Shown piece after piece: positions 7,151-16,531 of a stretch of 62,360 nt of DNA (positions within the stretch are counted from its first letter, which is position 1; each line of letters begins with the position of its first letter). The position numbers and the translations under genes are program-made. A model generated the notes under the pieces. It was not told where the DNA came from. It saw only the letters and a list, made by a program, of their open reading frames with translations, and ran no database searches. Where the stretch lies: positions 1-62,360 of the forward strand of contig PKRI01000007.1 of the NCBI GenBank assembly GCA_017577485.1. Direction: 5' to 3'. The stretch comes from Bacillota bacterium (GTDB lineage Bacteria; Bacillota; Sulfobacillia; Thermaerobacterales; RSA17).

Positions 7151-7941
7151 GCGGGACCACCCCCCTGGGCGGCGGTGCGGCCGGCCGCCGCCGGCCCGCC
7201 GGGCCGGATGACGATGACGGTGATGTTGTCGGGGCCTCCCCGCCGGTTGGCCAGTTCCACCAGCCACTGAGCCGGGTCGCCGCGGGCCTCGGCGGCGCGG
7301 GCTTCCAGTTCCGCGTCGGTCAGGACGCTGGTGAGGCCGTCGGTGCAGAGGATCAGCCAGTCGCCGGCGTCGATGAAGCCGGCACCGCCGTCCACCTCCA
7401 CGTCACCCTCCTGGCCCAGGGCCTGGGTCAGGACGTGGCGCTGGGGATGCTGCCGCGCCTGCTGCTCGGTGATCTGGCCCGACCGCAGCAGGTCGGCCAC
7501 CAGGGCGTGGTCGCGGCTCAACTGCCGCAGGGCGCCCTGCCGCAGCAGGTAGAGGCGGCTGTCGCCCACGTGGGCGTACTGGTACTGCGTAGGCGTGACG
7601 CGCACCGCGGTCAGCGTGGTGCCCATACCGGAGCACTCGGGGTAGCGCTGCACGTAATCCAGAAGGCTGCGGTGGGCCGCCCGGACGCCGGCGGCCAGGG
7701 CCGCCACCGCCACTTCCGGCGCCGGCGTTTCAGCGGCCCGCAGGCTCCAGCGGGTCAGGTGGGCACGCAGGGCGCCCACCGCCAGGCGGCTGGCCACGTG
7801 ACCGGCGCGGCGCCCGCCCATGCCGTCGGCCACCACGAACACGTGGCCGCCCACCGGGGGCGGCAGTTGAAAGATGGCGTAGGCGTCCTCGTTGCGGTCC
7901 CGCAGACGACCGACGTCGGTGGCTGCGCTCCAGGTCAGCAT
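7147..7941 (-). CDS. prpC: PP2C-type Ser/Thr protein phosphatase
   Basis: A 264-residue PPM phosphatase that reverses PrkC phosphorylation. Metal-binding motifs are clear: GRLRDRNEDAY, VVADGMGGRRAGHVAS, HVGDSRLYLLR, LILCTDGLT and GGPDNITVIV. The ATG at 7941 is chosen because GGAGGAGG lies six bases upstream and the protein then begins MLTWSAATDVG, as in the family. It forms the usual coupled pair with prkC. Confidence 0.96.
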   Translation of the reverse strand: MLTWSAATDVGRLRDRNEDAYAIFQLPPPVGGHVFVVADGMGGRRAGHVASRLAVGALRAHLTRWSLRAAETPAPEVAVAALAAGVRAAHRSLLDYVQRYPECSGMGTTLTAVRVTPTQYQYAHVGDSRLYLLRQGALRQLSRDHALVADLLRSGQITEQQARQHPQRHVLTQALGQEGDVEVDGGAGFIDAGDWLILCTDGLTSVLTDAELEARAAEARGDPAQWLVELANRRGGPDNITVIVIRPGGPAAAGRTAAQGGGPA

Positions 7942-8044
7942 GCGGCCTCCTCCAGGCACCCGGAGCCGGGACCCGCCGGGCTGCCGCTGCCGGGCGGCCG
8001 GCGGGCGGTGCCCCAGCACTTCGTCAGCGGCCGCCGCCGGTCCT

Positions 8045-9151
8045 TCACGGGGACCTGCTCCCCGGCGGCGGGCCGGCGGCCGGGGCGTGCACCGCCTTCT
8101 CCCGCATGGCGGCCCGCCGCAGCTGCCCGCAGGCGGCGTCGATGCCGCGGCCCAGGCTGCGGCGCACCGTCACCGGGATGCCGCCGCGCTCCAGCACCTG
8201 GCGGAAGACCTGGATGCGCTGCGGGGGCGAGGTGCGGAAAGGACGCTCAGCCACGGGGTTGTACGGGATCAGGTTCACGTGGCACTTGAGCCCCTTGAGC
8301 AGGATCAGCAGTTCCCGGGCCAGTTCCGGATGGTCGTTGACGTCGGCCAGCATGATGTACTCGAACGAGATGCGGCGCCCGGTGCGCTCCAGGTAGTACC
8401 GGCAGGCGTCCATCAACTGGGCCACCGGGTAGCGGGCGTTGATGGGCATGATCTGGCGCCGCACGTAATCGTTGGGGGCGTGCAGCGACACCGCCAGCGT
8501 CACCGGCAGCCCCTCGTCGGCCAGGCGCCGGATCTCGGGCACCAGGCCGCAGGTGGACACCGTCATGTGCCGCCACCCGATGCCCAGGCCGCGCGGGTCG
8601 TGGATGATGCGCAGGAAACGGGTGACGGCCTCGTAGTTCTCCAGCGGCTCGCCCATGCCCATGACCACCACGTGGCCCACCCGGCCCTGCTCGGCATCCA
8701 GGTCCCGCTGGACCTCCAGCACCTGGGCCACGATCTCGGCCGTTTCCAGATTGCGGACCCGGCCGCCCAGGGTGGAGGCGCAGAAGCGGCAGCCCATCCG
8801 GCAGCCCACCTGGGTGGACACGCAGACGCTGTAGCCGTGGCGGTAGCGCATCAGCACGGTTTCCACGGTCTCCCCGTCGCCCAGCTGGAACAGGTACTTG
8901 CGCGTGCCGTCTTTGGGGTCCACCTGCCGCCGGAGGACGGGCAGGCGGGTGATGTGCGCCGTTTCCTCCAGGCGGGCGCGGAAGGCCGCCGGCAGGTCGG
9001 TCATCTCGAGGAAGGAAGCGGCCCGGCGCTGGTGCAGCCAGGCGAAGATCTGGTCGCCCCGGAAGGCCGGCTCGCCCAGGGTCTGCACCCAGGCGCGCAG
9101 TTCCGGCCGTTCCATTCCGATCACGTCCACGGGTTCGCTGCCCGCGCTCAC
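8045..9151 (-). CDS. rlmN: Dual-specificity 23S rRNA/tRNA adenine C2 methyltransferase
   Basis: A radical SAM enzyme that methylates A2503 of 23S rRNA and A37 of some tRNAs. The 368-residue product has the CxxxCxxC cluster site (GCRMGCRFCAST), the GMGEPL segment, the methyl-carrying cysteine region TVSTCGLVPEI and a second essential Cys near the C terminus (DAACGQLR). The GTG start overlaps the rsmB stop (GTGA). Further upstream codons of the frame lie inside rsmB. Confidence 0.96.
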   Translation of the reverse strand: MSAGSEPVDVIGMERPELRAWVQTLGEPAFRGDQIFAWLHQRRAASFLEMTDLPAAFRARLEETAHITRLPVLRRQVDPKDGTRKYLFQLGDGETVETVLMRYRHGYSVCVSTQVGCRMGCRFCASTLGGRVRNLETAEIVAQVLEVQRDLDAEQGRVGHVVVMGMGEPLENYEAVTRFLRIIHDPRGLGIGWRHMTVSTCGLVPEIRRLADEGLPVTLAVSLHAPNDYVRRQIMPINARYPVAQLMDACRYYLERTGRRISFEYIMLADVNDHPELARELLILLKGLKCHVNLIPYNPVAERPFRTSPPQRIQVFRQVLERGGIPVTVRRSLGRGIDAACGQLRRAAMREKAVHAPAAGPPPGSRSP

Positions 9152-10518
9152 CGGGCCGGCACCTCCTCCCGCCGCATCCGGGCGATGAAGAATCCGTCCA
9201 CGCCGTGGCGGTGGGGCCACAACTGTACCCATCCCTCGGCGTCCACCGCCGGCCGCAGCGCCGGCGGCAGCCACGGCGTCACCGGTTCCGTCCGAAACTC
9301 AGGATGCTCCGCCAGGAAACTGCGGACCACTTCCTGATTCTCTTCCGGTTCCGTGGTGCAGGTGCTGTAGACGAGGACCCCGCCGGGCCGCACCGCTTCC
9401 GCGGCGCCGGCCAGGATCTCCCGCTGCAGGGCCGCCAGGGCGGCCACGTCGCCGGGGCGCCGGCGCCAGCGCAGGTCCGGCCGGCGGGCCAGCGTGCCCA
9501 GGCCGGTGCACGGCGCGTCCACCAGCACCCGGTCGGCCCAACCTGCGCCCACCAGGCTGCCGGCCTGGCGGGCGTCACCCTGCCGCCAGCGCACCGAGGC
9601 CAGCCGCAGCCGGCGCACGTTCTCGGCGACCCGCACAAGACGCGCCTCGTCGGCGTCCAGGGCCAGGATCTCGCCGCGGTCCCCCATCAACTCGGCCAGG
9701 TGGGTGGTCTTGGTCCCGGGCGCGGCACAGGCGTCCAGCACCTTCTCGCCCGGCTGCGGGTCCAGCACCAGCGCCACCAGCATGGACCCCTCGTCCTGGG
9801 GCGTCCAGGCTCCCTCAGCATAGCCGGGAAGCGCGTCCGGCGCCACCTGGGAGCGGACCCGCAGGGCCCCGTCCAGGTAGCGGCCTGGGGCCGCCTCCAC
9901 ACCGGCCGCCTGCAGGGCCTCGGCCGCGGCGGCCGGGTCGGACCGGAGGCGGTTGACCCGCAGGGTCAGTTCCGGCCGGCGGTTGTTGGCCTCACACAGC
10001 GCCGCCGTTTCGTCGAACCCCAGGCGCTGGAGCCACCGCTCCACGATCCAGTCGGGGTGGGAATGGACCACCGCCAGGTGCCGAGCCGGCTGGCGGCGGG
10101 CATCGGGCCAGGCGAGGCGCTCCCGCCGGCGCAGCAGCGACCGCAGCACGGCGTTGACGAACCCGGCCGCGGCGGGCCCTGCCGCGGCGCGGGCCTGGGC
10201 CACGGCCTGGTGGACGGCGGCGTGGGCCGGGATGCGGTCCAGGTACAGCAACTGATAGGCGGCCAGGCGCAGCACGGCGCGCACCGGCCGCTGCATGCGG
10301 TCCACCGGCCGCGTGGCCGCGGCGTTGAGGGCGAAGTCCAGGGCGCGCAGGCGCCGGATCACGCCGTAGGCCAGTTCCACGGCCAGCGCCCGGTCCCGGG
10401 GATCGGCGGGCAGGTGGCGGTCCAGGGCTCCCGCCAGGGCTTGGTCCACCGGCCTTCCCTGCTCGAAGGCCAGCAGGGCATCCAGGGCCGCCCGGCGGGC
10501 GACCGCCACGTCCCCCAT
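9148..10518 (-). CDS. rsmB: 16S rRNA (cytosine967-C5)-methyltransferase
   Basis: A 456-residue Sun/RsmB protein. The N-terminal ~140 residues are a NusB-like RNA-binding domain (RDRALAVELAYGVIRRLRALD). The C-terminal part is a SAM methyltransferase with DACAAPGTKTTHLAELM, the DAPCTGLGTLARRPD motif IV and the catalytic cysteine in YSTCTTEPEENQEV. The start overlaps the end of the protease gene by one base (TGATG). Confidence 0.96.
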   Translation of the reverse strand: MGDVAVARRAALDALLAFEQGRPVDQALAGALDRHLPADPRDRALAVELAYGVIRRLRALDFALNAAATRPVDRMQRPVRAVLRLAAYQLLYLDRIPAHAAVHQAVAQARAAAGPAAAGFVNAVLRSLLRRRERLAWPDARRQPARHLAVVHSHPDWIVERWLQRLGFDETAALCEANNRRPELTLRVNRLRSDPAAAAEALQAAGVEAAPGRYLDGALRVRSQVAPDALPGYAEGAWTPQDEGSMLVALVLDPQPGEKVLDACAAPGTKTTHLAELMGDRGEILALDADEARLVRVAENVRRLRLASVRWRQGDARQAGSLVGAGWADRVLVDAPCTGLGTLARRPDLRWRRRPGDVAALAALQREILAGAAEAVRPGGVLVYSTCTTEPEENQEVVRSFLAEHPEFRTEPVTPWLPPALRPAVDAEGWVQLWPHRHGVDGFFIARMRREEVPAR

Positions 10519-11198
10519 CAGTCCCGCTGCCTCATGCTCAGCAGGTAGAGCAGCTGCATCACGGCCATGACCAGCGCCGCCACGTAGGTGAGGGCCGCGG
10601 CGTTGAGGACCTCGCGGACGGGCCCCACTTCCTGGCGCGTGATGTAGCCGCCGCCCTCCAGCAGGGCGATGGCCCTGCTGGAAGCGTTGAACTCCACCGG
10701 CAGGGTGACCAGCTGGAAGATCACCGCAAACAGGAACAGCAGGATGCCCAGGTTCTGCAGCGACGCCACCTGCAGGATCAGGCCCAGGATGAACAGCGGG
10801 ATGGCCAACTGCGACCCGAAACGGGTCACCGGGATGATGGCGTTGCGCACGCCCAGCCAGGTGTAGCCCTCGGCGTCCTGCAGCACGTGGCCGATCTCGT
10901 GGGCGGCGATGCCCAGCGCCGCCAGCGACCGGCCGTTGTACACCGGGGCCGACAGCCGGACGACCTTGTCCCGGGGATCATAATGATCGGTCAACTGGCC
11001 GCCCACGGCCTCCACCCGGACCTGGCCGACGCCAGCCCGGGCCAGCAGCTGGCGGGCCAGTTCAGCCCCCGTCAGGCCGCTGGAAGCCAGGGCCTGGGAC
11101 CAGCGGCCGTAGGCGCTCTGCACCCGGGCCTGGGCCCACAGCGCCAGCAGCAGCGCAGGCCCCACAAACATGAAATAGACCGGGTCGAACATCAGCAT
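10518..11198 (-). CDS. YugP-type membrane zinc metallopeptidase
   Basis: A membrane protease of about 226 residues of the YugP/neutral zinc metallopeptidase 2 type. There is an N-terminal helix (MFDPVYFMFVGPALLLALWA), the zinc motif HEIGH in AAHEIGHVLQD, and three more hydrophobic segments near the middle and C terminus. Family members are predicted integral membrane proteases of unknown substrate. I take the ATG at 11198 because GGGAGGTG stands eight bases upstream; ATG at 11192 is possible. It sits between the def-fmt fusion and rsmB, where B. subtilis has no gene. Confidence 0.88.
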   Translation of the reverse strand: MLMFDPVYFMFVGPALLLALWAQARVQSAYGRWSQALASSGLTGAELARQLLARAGVGQVRVEAVGGQLTDHYDPRDKVVRLSAPVYNGRSLAALGIAAHEIGHVLQDAEGYTWLGVRNAIIPVTRFGSQLAIPLFILGLILQVASLQNLGILLFLFAVIFQLVTLPVEFNASSRAIALLEGGGYITRQEVGPVREVLNAAALTYVAALVMAVMQLLYLLSMRQRD

Positions 11199-11253
11199 CG
11201 CGGCTGCACCTCCCAACCAGCGATTTCCGGCCGCAGCCGGGTTTATGTCTCGT

Positions 11254-12744
11254 TCAGCATCCTCCACCGCTTCCGGCGCTGCGGTCCCCGGCTTCGCCGG
11301 CGCCCAGCAGGTCGCCGGGCCGCAGCGGGTGCCCGTTGAGAAAATCCCCCACCGGCATCCGCCGGCCGCCCGGGGCCTGGACCTCGCGGATCGTCACGGC
11401 ACCCCGGCCGGCGGCCACCACCAGGCCGTGCTCTGCGCCCGCCGCCAGCACGGTGCCGGGCGCGGTCCCCGGCGGCGGGTCCCCCTCGGCCACCGACGCG
11501 GCGAACAGCTTCAGCGGCCGGCCGCGCCAGGTGGTGACGGCGCCGGGCCAGGGGTCCAGGGCGCGGATCCGCCCGGCCACCCGCTCCGCCGGCTCCTCCC
11601 AGCGCACCCGCTCGTCGCCGGCGGTGAGCCTGGGGGCGTACGTGGCCCGGCTGTGATCCTGGGGCCGCCGCGGCGGGTCGTCGGAAACCAGCAGCCGCAG
11701 CGCCTCGGGCAGCGCCTCGGCGGCCAGCACGCTCAGGCGCCGGTGCAGGGTGCCCGACGTGTCGTCGGGCTCGATGGCCAGCGGGCGCTGGTACAGGATA
11801 TCGCCGGTATCCATGCCCTCATCCATGTAGAAGACGGTGATGCCGGTCTCGGTGTCGCCCGCCATCAACGCGTGCTGGATGGGCGCCGCTCCCCGGTGCC
11901 GGGGCAGCAGCGACGCGTGGACGTTGAGGGCCGCCACGCGGGCCTTCTCCAGCACCGCCTTCGGCAAGATCATACCGAAGGCGCAGGTGACGATCACATC
12001 GGGCTCCAGTTCGTCCAGGCGCGCCAGGAACGCCGGGTCCGATGCCCGCTCCGGCTGCAGCACTTCCAGGCCGTGGGCCTCGGCCGCTTCTTTGACCGGT
12101 GACGGCCGCAGCCGCTGCCCCCGCCCGGCCGGGCGGTCGGGCCGCGTGACCACCGCCCGCACCTTGAAGCCGTCGTCGATGAGCCGCTCCAGCACCGGCA
12201 CCGCGAACTCCGGGGTACCCATGAACACGATCTTCAGGCGCTTTTCCTTCGGGATCTCCACGATGCGCTCGGCGCGGTCGAGGATCAGGATGCCGTCCAG
12301 GTGGTCGATCTCGTGCTGGATGGCCCGGGCCAGGAAGCCCTCGGCCTCCACCCAGACCTTGCGGCCCCGCCGGTCCAGGCCGGTCACGTAGACGGACTTG
12401 TGGCGGGCGACCTCTCCCATCAGGTCCGGGATGGACAGGCATCCCTCGAAGGCGGTTTCCCGCTCCTCGGAGCGCCGCACGATCTCGGGGTTGACCAGGA
12501 CCAGGGGGCCGTCGCCCACGTCCACCACGATGACCCGGCGGGACACGCCGATCTGCGGCGCGGCCAGGCCGACGCCGTCGGCGTGGTACATGGTCGCCAG
12601 CATGTCGTCGATCAACTGGGCCACGCTGCGGGTGACGCGGGCCACCGGCTCGGCCCGGCGGCGCAGCACCTGGGCTTCGGCCGGTACGTCGTAGCGCAGG
12701 ATGGGCCGGACGCGGCCCACCGCTCTGCGGTCGCTTTCGCTCAA
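11254..12744 (-). CDS. def-fmt: Peptide deformylase-methionyl-tRNA formyltransferase fusion
   Basis: One uninterrupted 496-residue frame holds two normally separate enzymes. Residues ~1-165 are a complete deformylase with GVGLAAPQIG (57-66), EGCLSIP (100-106) and the metal site HEIDH (144-148). Residues ~169-490 are a complete formyltransferase with IVFMGTPEFAVP, NVHASLLPRHRG (274-285), MDEGMDTGDIL (307-317) and the C-terminal domain. The join, EIPKEKRLKIVFMG, is seamless: the Def tail runs straight into the first Fmt beta strand, with no stop and no ATG/GTG/TTG at the expected Fmt start. A CTG at the join has AAGGA upstream, so separate initiation cannot be excluded. Start chosen: TTG after GGGGGG; GTG at 12720 is an alternative. 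Confidence 0.93.
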   Translation of the reverse strand: MSESDRRAVGRVRPILRYDVPAEAQVLRRRAEPVARVTRSVAQLIDDMLATMYHADGVGLAAPQIGVSRRVIVVDVGDGPLVLVNPEIVRRSEERETAFEGCLSIPDLMGEVARHKSVYVTGLDRRGRKVWVEAEGFLARAIQHEIDHLDGILILDRAERIVEIPKEKRLKIVFMGTPEFAVPVLERLIDDGFKVRAVVTRPDRPAGRGQRLRPSPVKEAAEAHGLEVLQPERASDPAFLARLDELEPDVIVTCAFGMILPKAVLEKARVAALNVHASLLPRHRGAAPIQHALMAGDTETGITVFYMDEGMDTGDILYQRPLAIEPDDTSGTLHRRLSVLAAEALPEALRLLVSDDPPRRPQDHSRATYAPRLTAGDERVRWEEPAERVAGRIRALDPWPGAVTTWRGRPLKLFAASVAEGDPPPGTAPGTVLAAGAEHGLVVAAGRGAVTIREVQAPGGRRMPVGDFLNGHPLRPGDLLGAGEAGDRSAGSGGGC

Positions 12745-12762
12745 CTGCGCCCCCCCTACGCC

Positions 12763-12768
12763 ATTATA
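12763..12768 (-). promoter_or_regulatory. Sigma-A -10 element before def-fmt
   Basis: A perfect TATAAT stands 18 bases before the TTG start, in otherwise very GC-rich DNA. The -35 region is poor (TCCGCG at 17 bases). Upstream at 12793-12806 is the palindrome CCGCGCCGGCGCGG. The leader would be only about 12 bases, so the exact start is uncertain. Confidence 0.5.
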
Positions 12769-12820
12769 CAAGGGCCCGGGGACCGCGCGGAGCCGCGCCG
12801 GCGCGGGATCCGGCGCCCCG

Positions 12821-15112
12821 CTAGAGCATGCTGTGGGGATCCACGTCGACGGTGACGCGCACCCTGCCGGCGGCGCGCTCCAGGGCCGCCACGGGCTCCC
12901 GCAGGGCATGCCGGAGCACGGCGGCGTCGGGCCCCTTCAGCAGCAGGTGCCAGCGCACCAGGCCCCGCAGCCGCGCGATGGGCGCCGGCGCCGGGCCCAG
13001 CACCTCCGCCCCGGCGGCACCCTCCAGCCGCTCCCGCACCGCCGCGTTCAGGGTGTCGGCCGCCGCCGTCACCGCCCCGGGATCGGCGCCGCTCAGGACC
13101 ACCCGCACCAGGGCGCCGAAAGGCGGGAATCCCAGGGCTTCCCGGGCGGCCAGTTCCCGGGCGTAGAAGCCCTCGCTGTCGAAACGGACGGCGGCCTCCA
13201 CGGCGTAATGGTCGGGGTTGTAGGTCTGCACCACCACCAGGCCCGGCTCGTCGCCGCGGCCGGCCCGGCCCGCCACCTGCACCAGCAGTTCGAAGGTGCG
13301 CTCGGCGCTGCGGAAGTCGGGCAGGTGCAGCGACGTGTCGGCGGCCACCACGCCCACCAGGGTGACGCCGGGGATGTCCCAACCCCGGGCGATCATCTGG
13401 GTACCCACCAGCACGTCCACCTGGCCCGAGCGGAAGGCCCGGTAGATGCGCTCGTGGCTGCCGCGCCCGCCGACGGTGTCGGCGTCCATGCGCTCCACCC
13501 GGGCCCCGGGGAACAGGTGGCGCACCGCCTGCTCCACCCGCTGGGTGCCGGTGCCGAAGTACCCCACCGCGGTCCCGCCGCAGCCGGGGCAGCGCGACAC
13601 CGGGGCCCTGGAAAAGCCGCAGTAATGACAGCGCAGCCGGTCGCCGGCCCGGTGGTAGGTCAGCGCCACCTCGCAGTGGGGGCAGCGGACGGCCGCGCCG
13701 CATTCCCGGCAGAGCACGATGGTGGAAAACCCGCGCCGGTTCAGGAACAGCAGCGCCTGGCGCCCGGCGGTCAGGGTGCGGCCCAGGGCTTGGACCAGCA
13801 GCGGGCTCAAAAGTCCCCGGTGGCCGCGGCGGTGCTGCTCCCGCATATCCACCACCACCACTCGCGGCAGCGGGCGGCCGCCGATCCTGGTGGTCATGCG
13901 GATGTGCTCCACCCGGCCCGACCGGGCCCGGTGCACGGACTCCACCGAAGGCGTGGCGCTGCCCAGCACCAGCACGCCGCCGGCGGCCCGCGTCCTGGCC
14001 TCGGCCACGGCCCGCGCATGGTAGCGGGGCGTCTCGTCCTGCTTGTAGGAGGCCGAGTGCTCTTCGTCCATGATCACCAGGCCCAGGTCGGCCACCGGCG
14101 CGAAGACGGCCGAGCGGGCCCCCACCACCACCCGCGCCTCGCCCCGGCGGATGCGCAGCCACTGGTCCAGGCGCTCGCCGTCGGTGAGCGCGCTGTGGAG
14201 CACGGCCACCGGACGCCCCAGGGCCCGCTTGAACCGCTCGATGACCTGCGGGGTAAGGCTGATCTCGGGGACCATGACGATGGCGCCGCGCCCGCGGCGC
14301 AGGGCCTCGCGGACGGCGTGCAGGTAGACCTCGGTCTTGCCGCTGCCGGTGACGCCCTCGATGAGGAGGGTGTGGTGCCGCCCGGCGTCCAGGGCCCGGC
14401 GCACGGCGTCCAGGGCCCGGGCCTGCTCGGGCGTGGGCTCGTGGAGGGGCTCAGGGGTGAAGGCGTCCTCGGGATAAGGGTCCCGGGGGCGGACCCGCTC
14501 TTCCAGCCGCAGCAGGCCGCGCTGGGCCAGCGCCCGGTAATGGCGGGACTCCAGGCCCTCGGCCCGGGTCAAGTCCCGCAGCCAGGGAGCCGCCTGGCCG
14601 GATTCCAGGGCTTCCAGCAGCCGCTCCAGGGCCTGGGCCTGGCGGGGCGCCCGCGCCGCCAGGGTGTCCCGCGCCTGGCGAAGCTGCTCCCGGTCTACGG
14701 CCGGCACCACCGCCAGGTCGGGACGGACCGCCGGCGCCGCCCGCCGCACCAGGGGAGGCAGTGCCGCCCGCAGGGCCTGGACGAAGCGGCAGGCGTAGGT
14801 TTCGGCTACCCAGCGGCACAGGTCCATGACGTCGGGCGGGAGCAGAGGCTCGTGGTCCAGCGGGGCGATGACCGGCCGCAGCCGCTGGGCGGGCACGTCG
14901 GTGGTGCCGGTGATGCCGGTGACAAACCCGACGATGCGGCGCGGGCCGAAGGGAACCAGCACCCGGAAACCGGGCTCCAGGCACATGGACGGCGGGATCC
15001 GGTAGTGGAAGACGCGGTCGGTGCCGGCCGCCGCCACGTCGACGATGACCTCGGCGTAGCGCTCGGCCCCGGCGCGGGCTTCGGCGGCCGCGGGCGGGGC
15101 GGGATCAGGCAT
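12821..15112 (-). CDS. priA: Primosomal replication helicase PriA
   Basis: A 763-residue 3'-5' helicase that restarts stalled forks. It has the N-terminal 3'-DNA-binding domain, Walker A GVTGSGKTEV, Walker B DEEH, SATPS, the LNRRG segment, and a zinc-binding insert with CREC, CPHC, CHYC and CPGC pairs, followed by helicase motifs V and VI (DTVGGRG, QVAGRAGRGDEPG). The ATG start overlaps the coaBC stop by eight bases. The coaBC-priA-def-fmt order is the same as in B. subtilis. Confidence 0.97.
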   Translation of the reverse strand: MPDPAPPAAAEARAGAERYAEVIVDVAAAGTDRVFHYRIPPSMCLEPGFRVLVPFGPRRIVGFVTGITGTTDVPAQRLRPVIAPLDHEPLLPPDVMDLCRWVAETYACRFVQALRAALPPLVRRAAPAVRPDLAVVPAVDREQLRQARDTLAARAPRQAQALERLLEALESGQAAPWLRDLTRAEGLESRHYRALAQRGLLRLEERVRPRDPYPEDAFTPEPLHEPTPEQARALDAVRRALDAGRHHTLLIEGVTGSGKTEVYLHAVREALRRGRGAIVMVPEISLTPQVIERFKRALGRPVAVLHSALTDGERLDQWLRIRRGEARVVVGARSAVFAPVADLGLVIMDEEHSASYKQDETPRYHARAVAEARTRAAGGVLVLGSATPSVESVHRARSGRVEHIRMTTRIGGRPLPRVVVVDMREQHRRGHRGLLSPLLVQALGRTLTAGRQALLFLNRRGFSTIVLCRECGAAVRCPHCEVALTYHRAGDRLRCHYCGFSRAPVSRCPGCGGTAVGYFGTGTQRVEQAVRHLFPGARVERMDADTVGGRGSHERIYRAFRSGQVDVLVGTQMIARGWDIPGVTLVGVVAADTSLHLPDFRSAERTFELLVQVAGRAGRGDEPGLVVVQTYNPDHYAVEAAVRFDSEGFYARELAAREALGFPPFGALVRVVLSGADPGAVTAAADTLNAAVRERLEGAAGAEVLGPAPAPIARLRGLVRWHLLLKGPDAAVLRHALREPVAALERAAGRVRVTVDVDPHSML

Positions 15113-16334
15113 CGCCGGAGCCGGCCCGGCCCAGAAGCCGGGCGACCTCGTCCAGCAGGACCCGGGCCAGGTCTTCCTTGCTCATCAGGGGCAGCGAGCG
15201 CGTACGGCCGTCGCGCCACAGCAGGTCCACCCGGTTGGTGGCGGCGGCGAAGCCCGCCCCGGGTTCACCCACGTCGTTGAGGACGATCAGGTCCAGGTTC
15301 TTGGCCTCCAGTTTGGCCCGGGCGTGGGCATGTCCCTCGTCGGTCTCGGCGGCGAAGCCCACCAGCACCTGCCCGTCCCGCCTGCGCCGGCCCAGGGCGG
15401 CCAGGATGTCGGGGTTGGGTTCCAGTTCCAGGACCCAGGCGGCGCCGGTCTTCTTGCGCTTCTGCTCCAGCCGGGTTCGGGGCCGGTAGTCGGACACGGC
15501 CGCGGCCTTGATCACCACGTCGACGCCCCGCTCAAAGGCGTCCATCACCGCCTGGTACATTTCCCGGGCGGACTCCACGTCCACCCGCTCCACCCCCGGC
15601 GGCGTGGGCAGGTCGGTGGGCCCGGCGACCAGCAGCACCTGCGCGCCCCGCCGCGCCGCTTCGGCAGCCACGGCAAAGCCCTGGCGGCCCGTGGAAGGGT
15701 TGGACAGGAAGCGGACCGGGTCGATGTGTTCCCGGGTGGGACCAGCCGTGACCAGGACCCGCACGCCCTCCAGGGACCGGTCCGGGGCCAGCAGTTCCCC
15801 CACCAGGGCCAGCAGCGCGTCCGGCTCCGCCATACGCCCGGGACCGCGCCGCCCCGAGGCCAGGTGACCCTCGCCGGGCTCGGCGATGCGCACGCCGCGG
15901 GAGGCCAGCGTCCGCAGGTTGGCCTGCACCGCCGGGTTGAGGTACATCCGGCTTTCCATGGCCGGCGCCAGCAGGATGGGCGCCGCGGTGCCCAGCAGCA
16001 CCGTGGTCAGGGCGTCATCGGCGATGCCGGCGGCCAGCTTGCCGATGACGTTGGCGGTGGCCGGCGCCACCACCACCGCCTCGGCCCAGTGGGCCAGTTC
16101 CACATGGTCCACGTGTCCCAGTTCCTGGGGCCCGAAGAGATCGGTCAGCACCCGCCGGCCCGTCAGGGCCTCAAAGGTCAGGGGCGTCACGAAGCGGGCA
16201 GCGGCCTCGGTCATCACCACCTGCACCTGGGCGCCGGCCTGCACCAGGCGGCTGGCCAGGTGCGCCGCCTTGTAGGCGGCGATGCCGCCGGTCACACCCA
16301 GCAGGATCCGGCGCCCGGCCAGGTCCGCGGTCAT
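15105..16334 (-). CDS. coaBC: Phosphopantothenoylcysteine decarboxylase / phosphopantothenate-cysteine ligase
   Basis: A bifunctional coenzyme A biosynthesis enzyme (Dfp), 409 residues. The N-terminal flavoprotein decarboxylase half has GVTGGIAAYKA, the HVELAHWAEAVVVAPATANVIGK region and PAMESRMY. The C-terminal ligase half begins at VLVTAGPTREHIDPVRF and contains NPSTGRQGFAVA and IKAAAVSDYRP. The ATG start overlaps the rpoZ stop (ATGA). Confidence 0.96.
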   Translation of the reverse strand: MTADLAGRRILLGVTGGIAAYKAAHLASRLVQAGAQVQVVMTEAAARFVTPLTFEALTGRRVLTDLFGPQELGHVDHVELAHWAEAVVVAPATANVIGKLAAGIADDALTTVLLGTAAPILLAPAMESRMYLNPAVQANLRTLASRGVRIAEPGEGHLASGRRGPGRMAEPDALLALVGELLAPDRSLEGVRVLVTAGPTREHIDPVRFLSNPSTGRQGFAVAAEAARRGAQVLLVAGPTDLPTPPGVERVDVESAREMYQAVMDAFERGVDVVIKAAAVSDYRPRTRLEQKRKKTGAAWVLELEPNPDILAALGRRRRDGQVLVGFAAETDEGHAHARAKLEAKNLDLIVLNDVGEPGAGFAAATNRVDLLWRDGRTRSLPLMSKEDLARVLLDEVARLLGRAGSGDA

Positions 16335-16531
16335 TCTTCTTCGCCGTCTTTGCGGTACTCCAGGAGGCCGGCCGTCATTTCCTCGAAGGCAACGGTGACG
16401 GGATTGGCGGCGCGGGTGGGCAGCAGGGGCTTGGCCCCATCCACCAGTTGCCGCGCGCGGCGGGCGGCCAGCACCACCATTTCGTACTTGGACGGAACCC
16501 GCTTCAGCAGCGCGTCGACGTCCAGTTGCAT
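16331..16531 (-). CDS. rpoZ: RNA polymerase omega subunit
   Basis: A 66-residue omega subunit: LLKRVPSKYEMVVLAARRARQL, then the short tail PVTVAFEEMTAGLLEYR typical of Bacillota. It stabilises beta-prime in the RNA polymerase core. It begins directly after the gmk stop and is coupled to coaBC. Confidence 0.95.
   Translation of the reverse strand: MQLDVDALLKRVPSKYEMVVLAARRARQLVDGAKPLLPTRAANPVTVAFEEMTAGLLEYRKDGEEE

Noticed and set aside
12701..15280. 859-codon plus-strand frame
   Set aside because: Antisense shadow of priA and the def-fmt start; no domain similarity.
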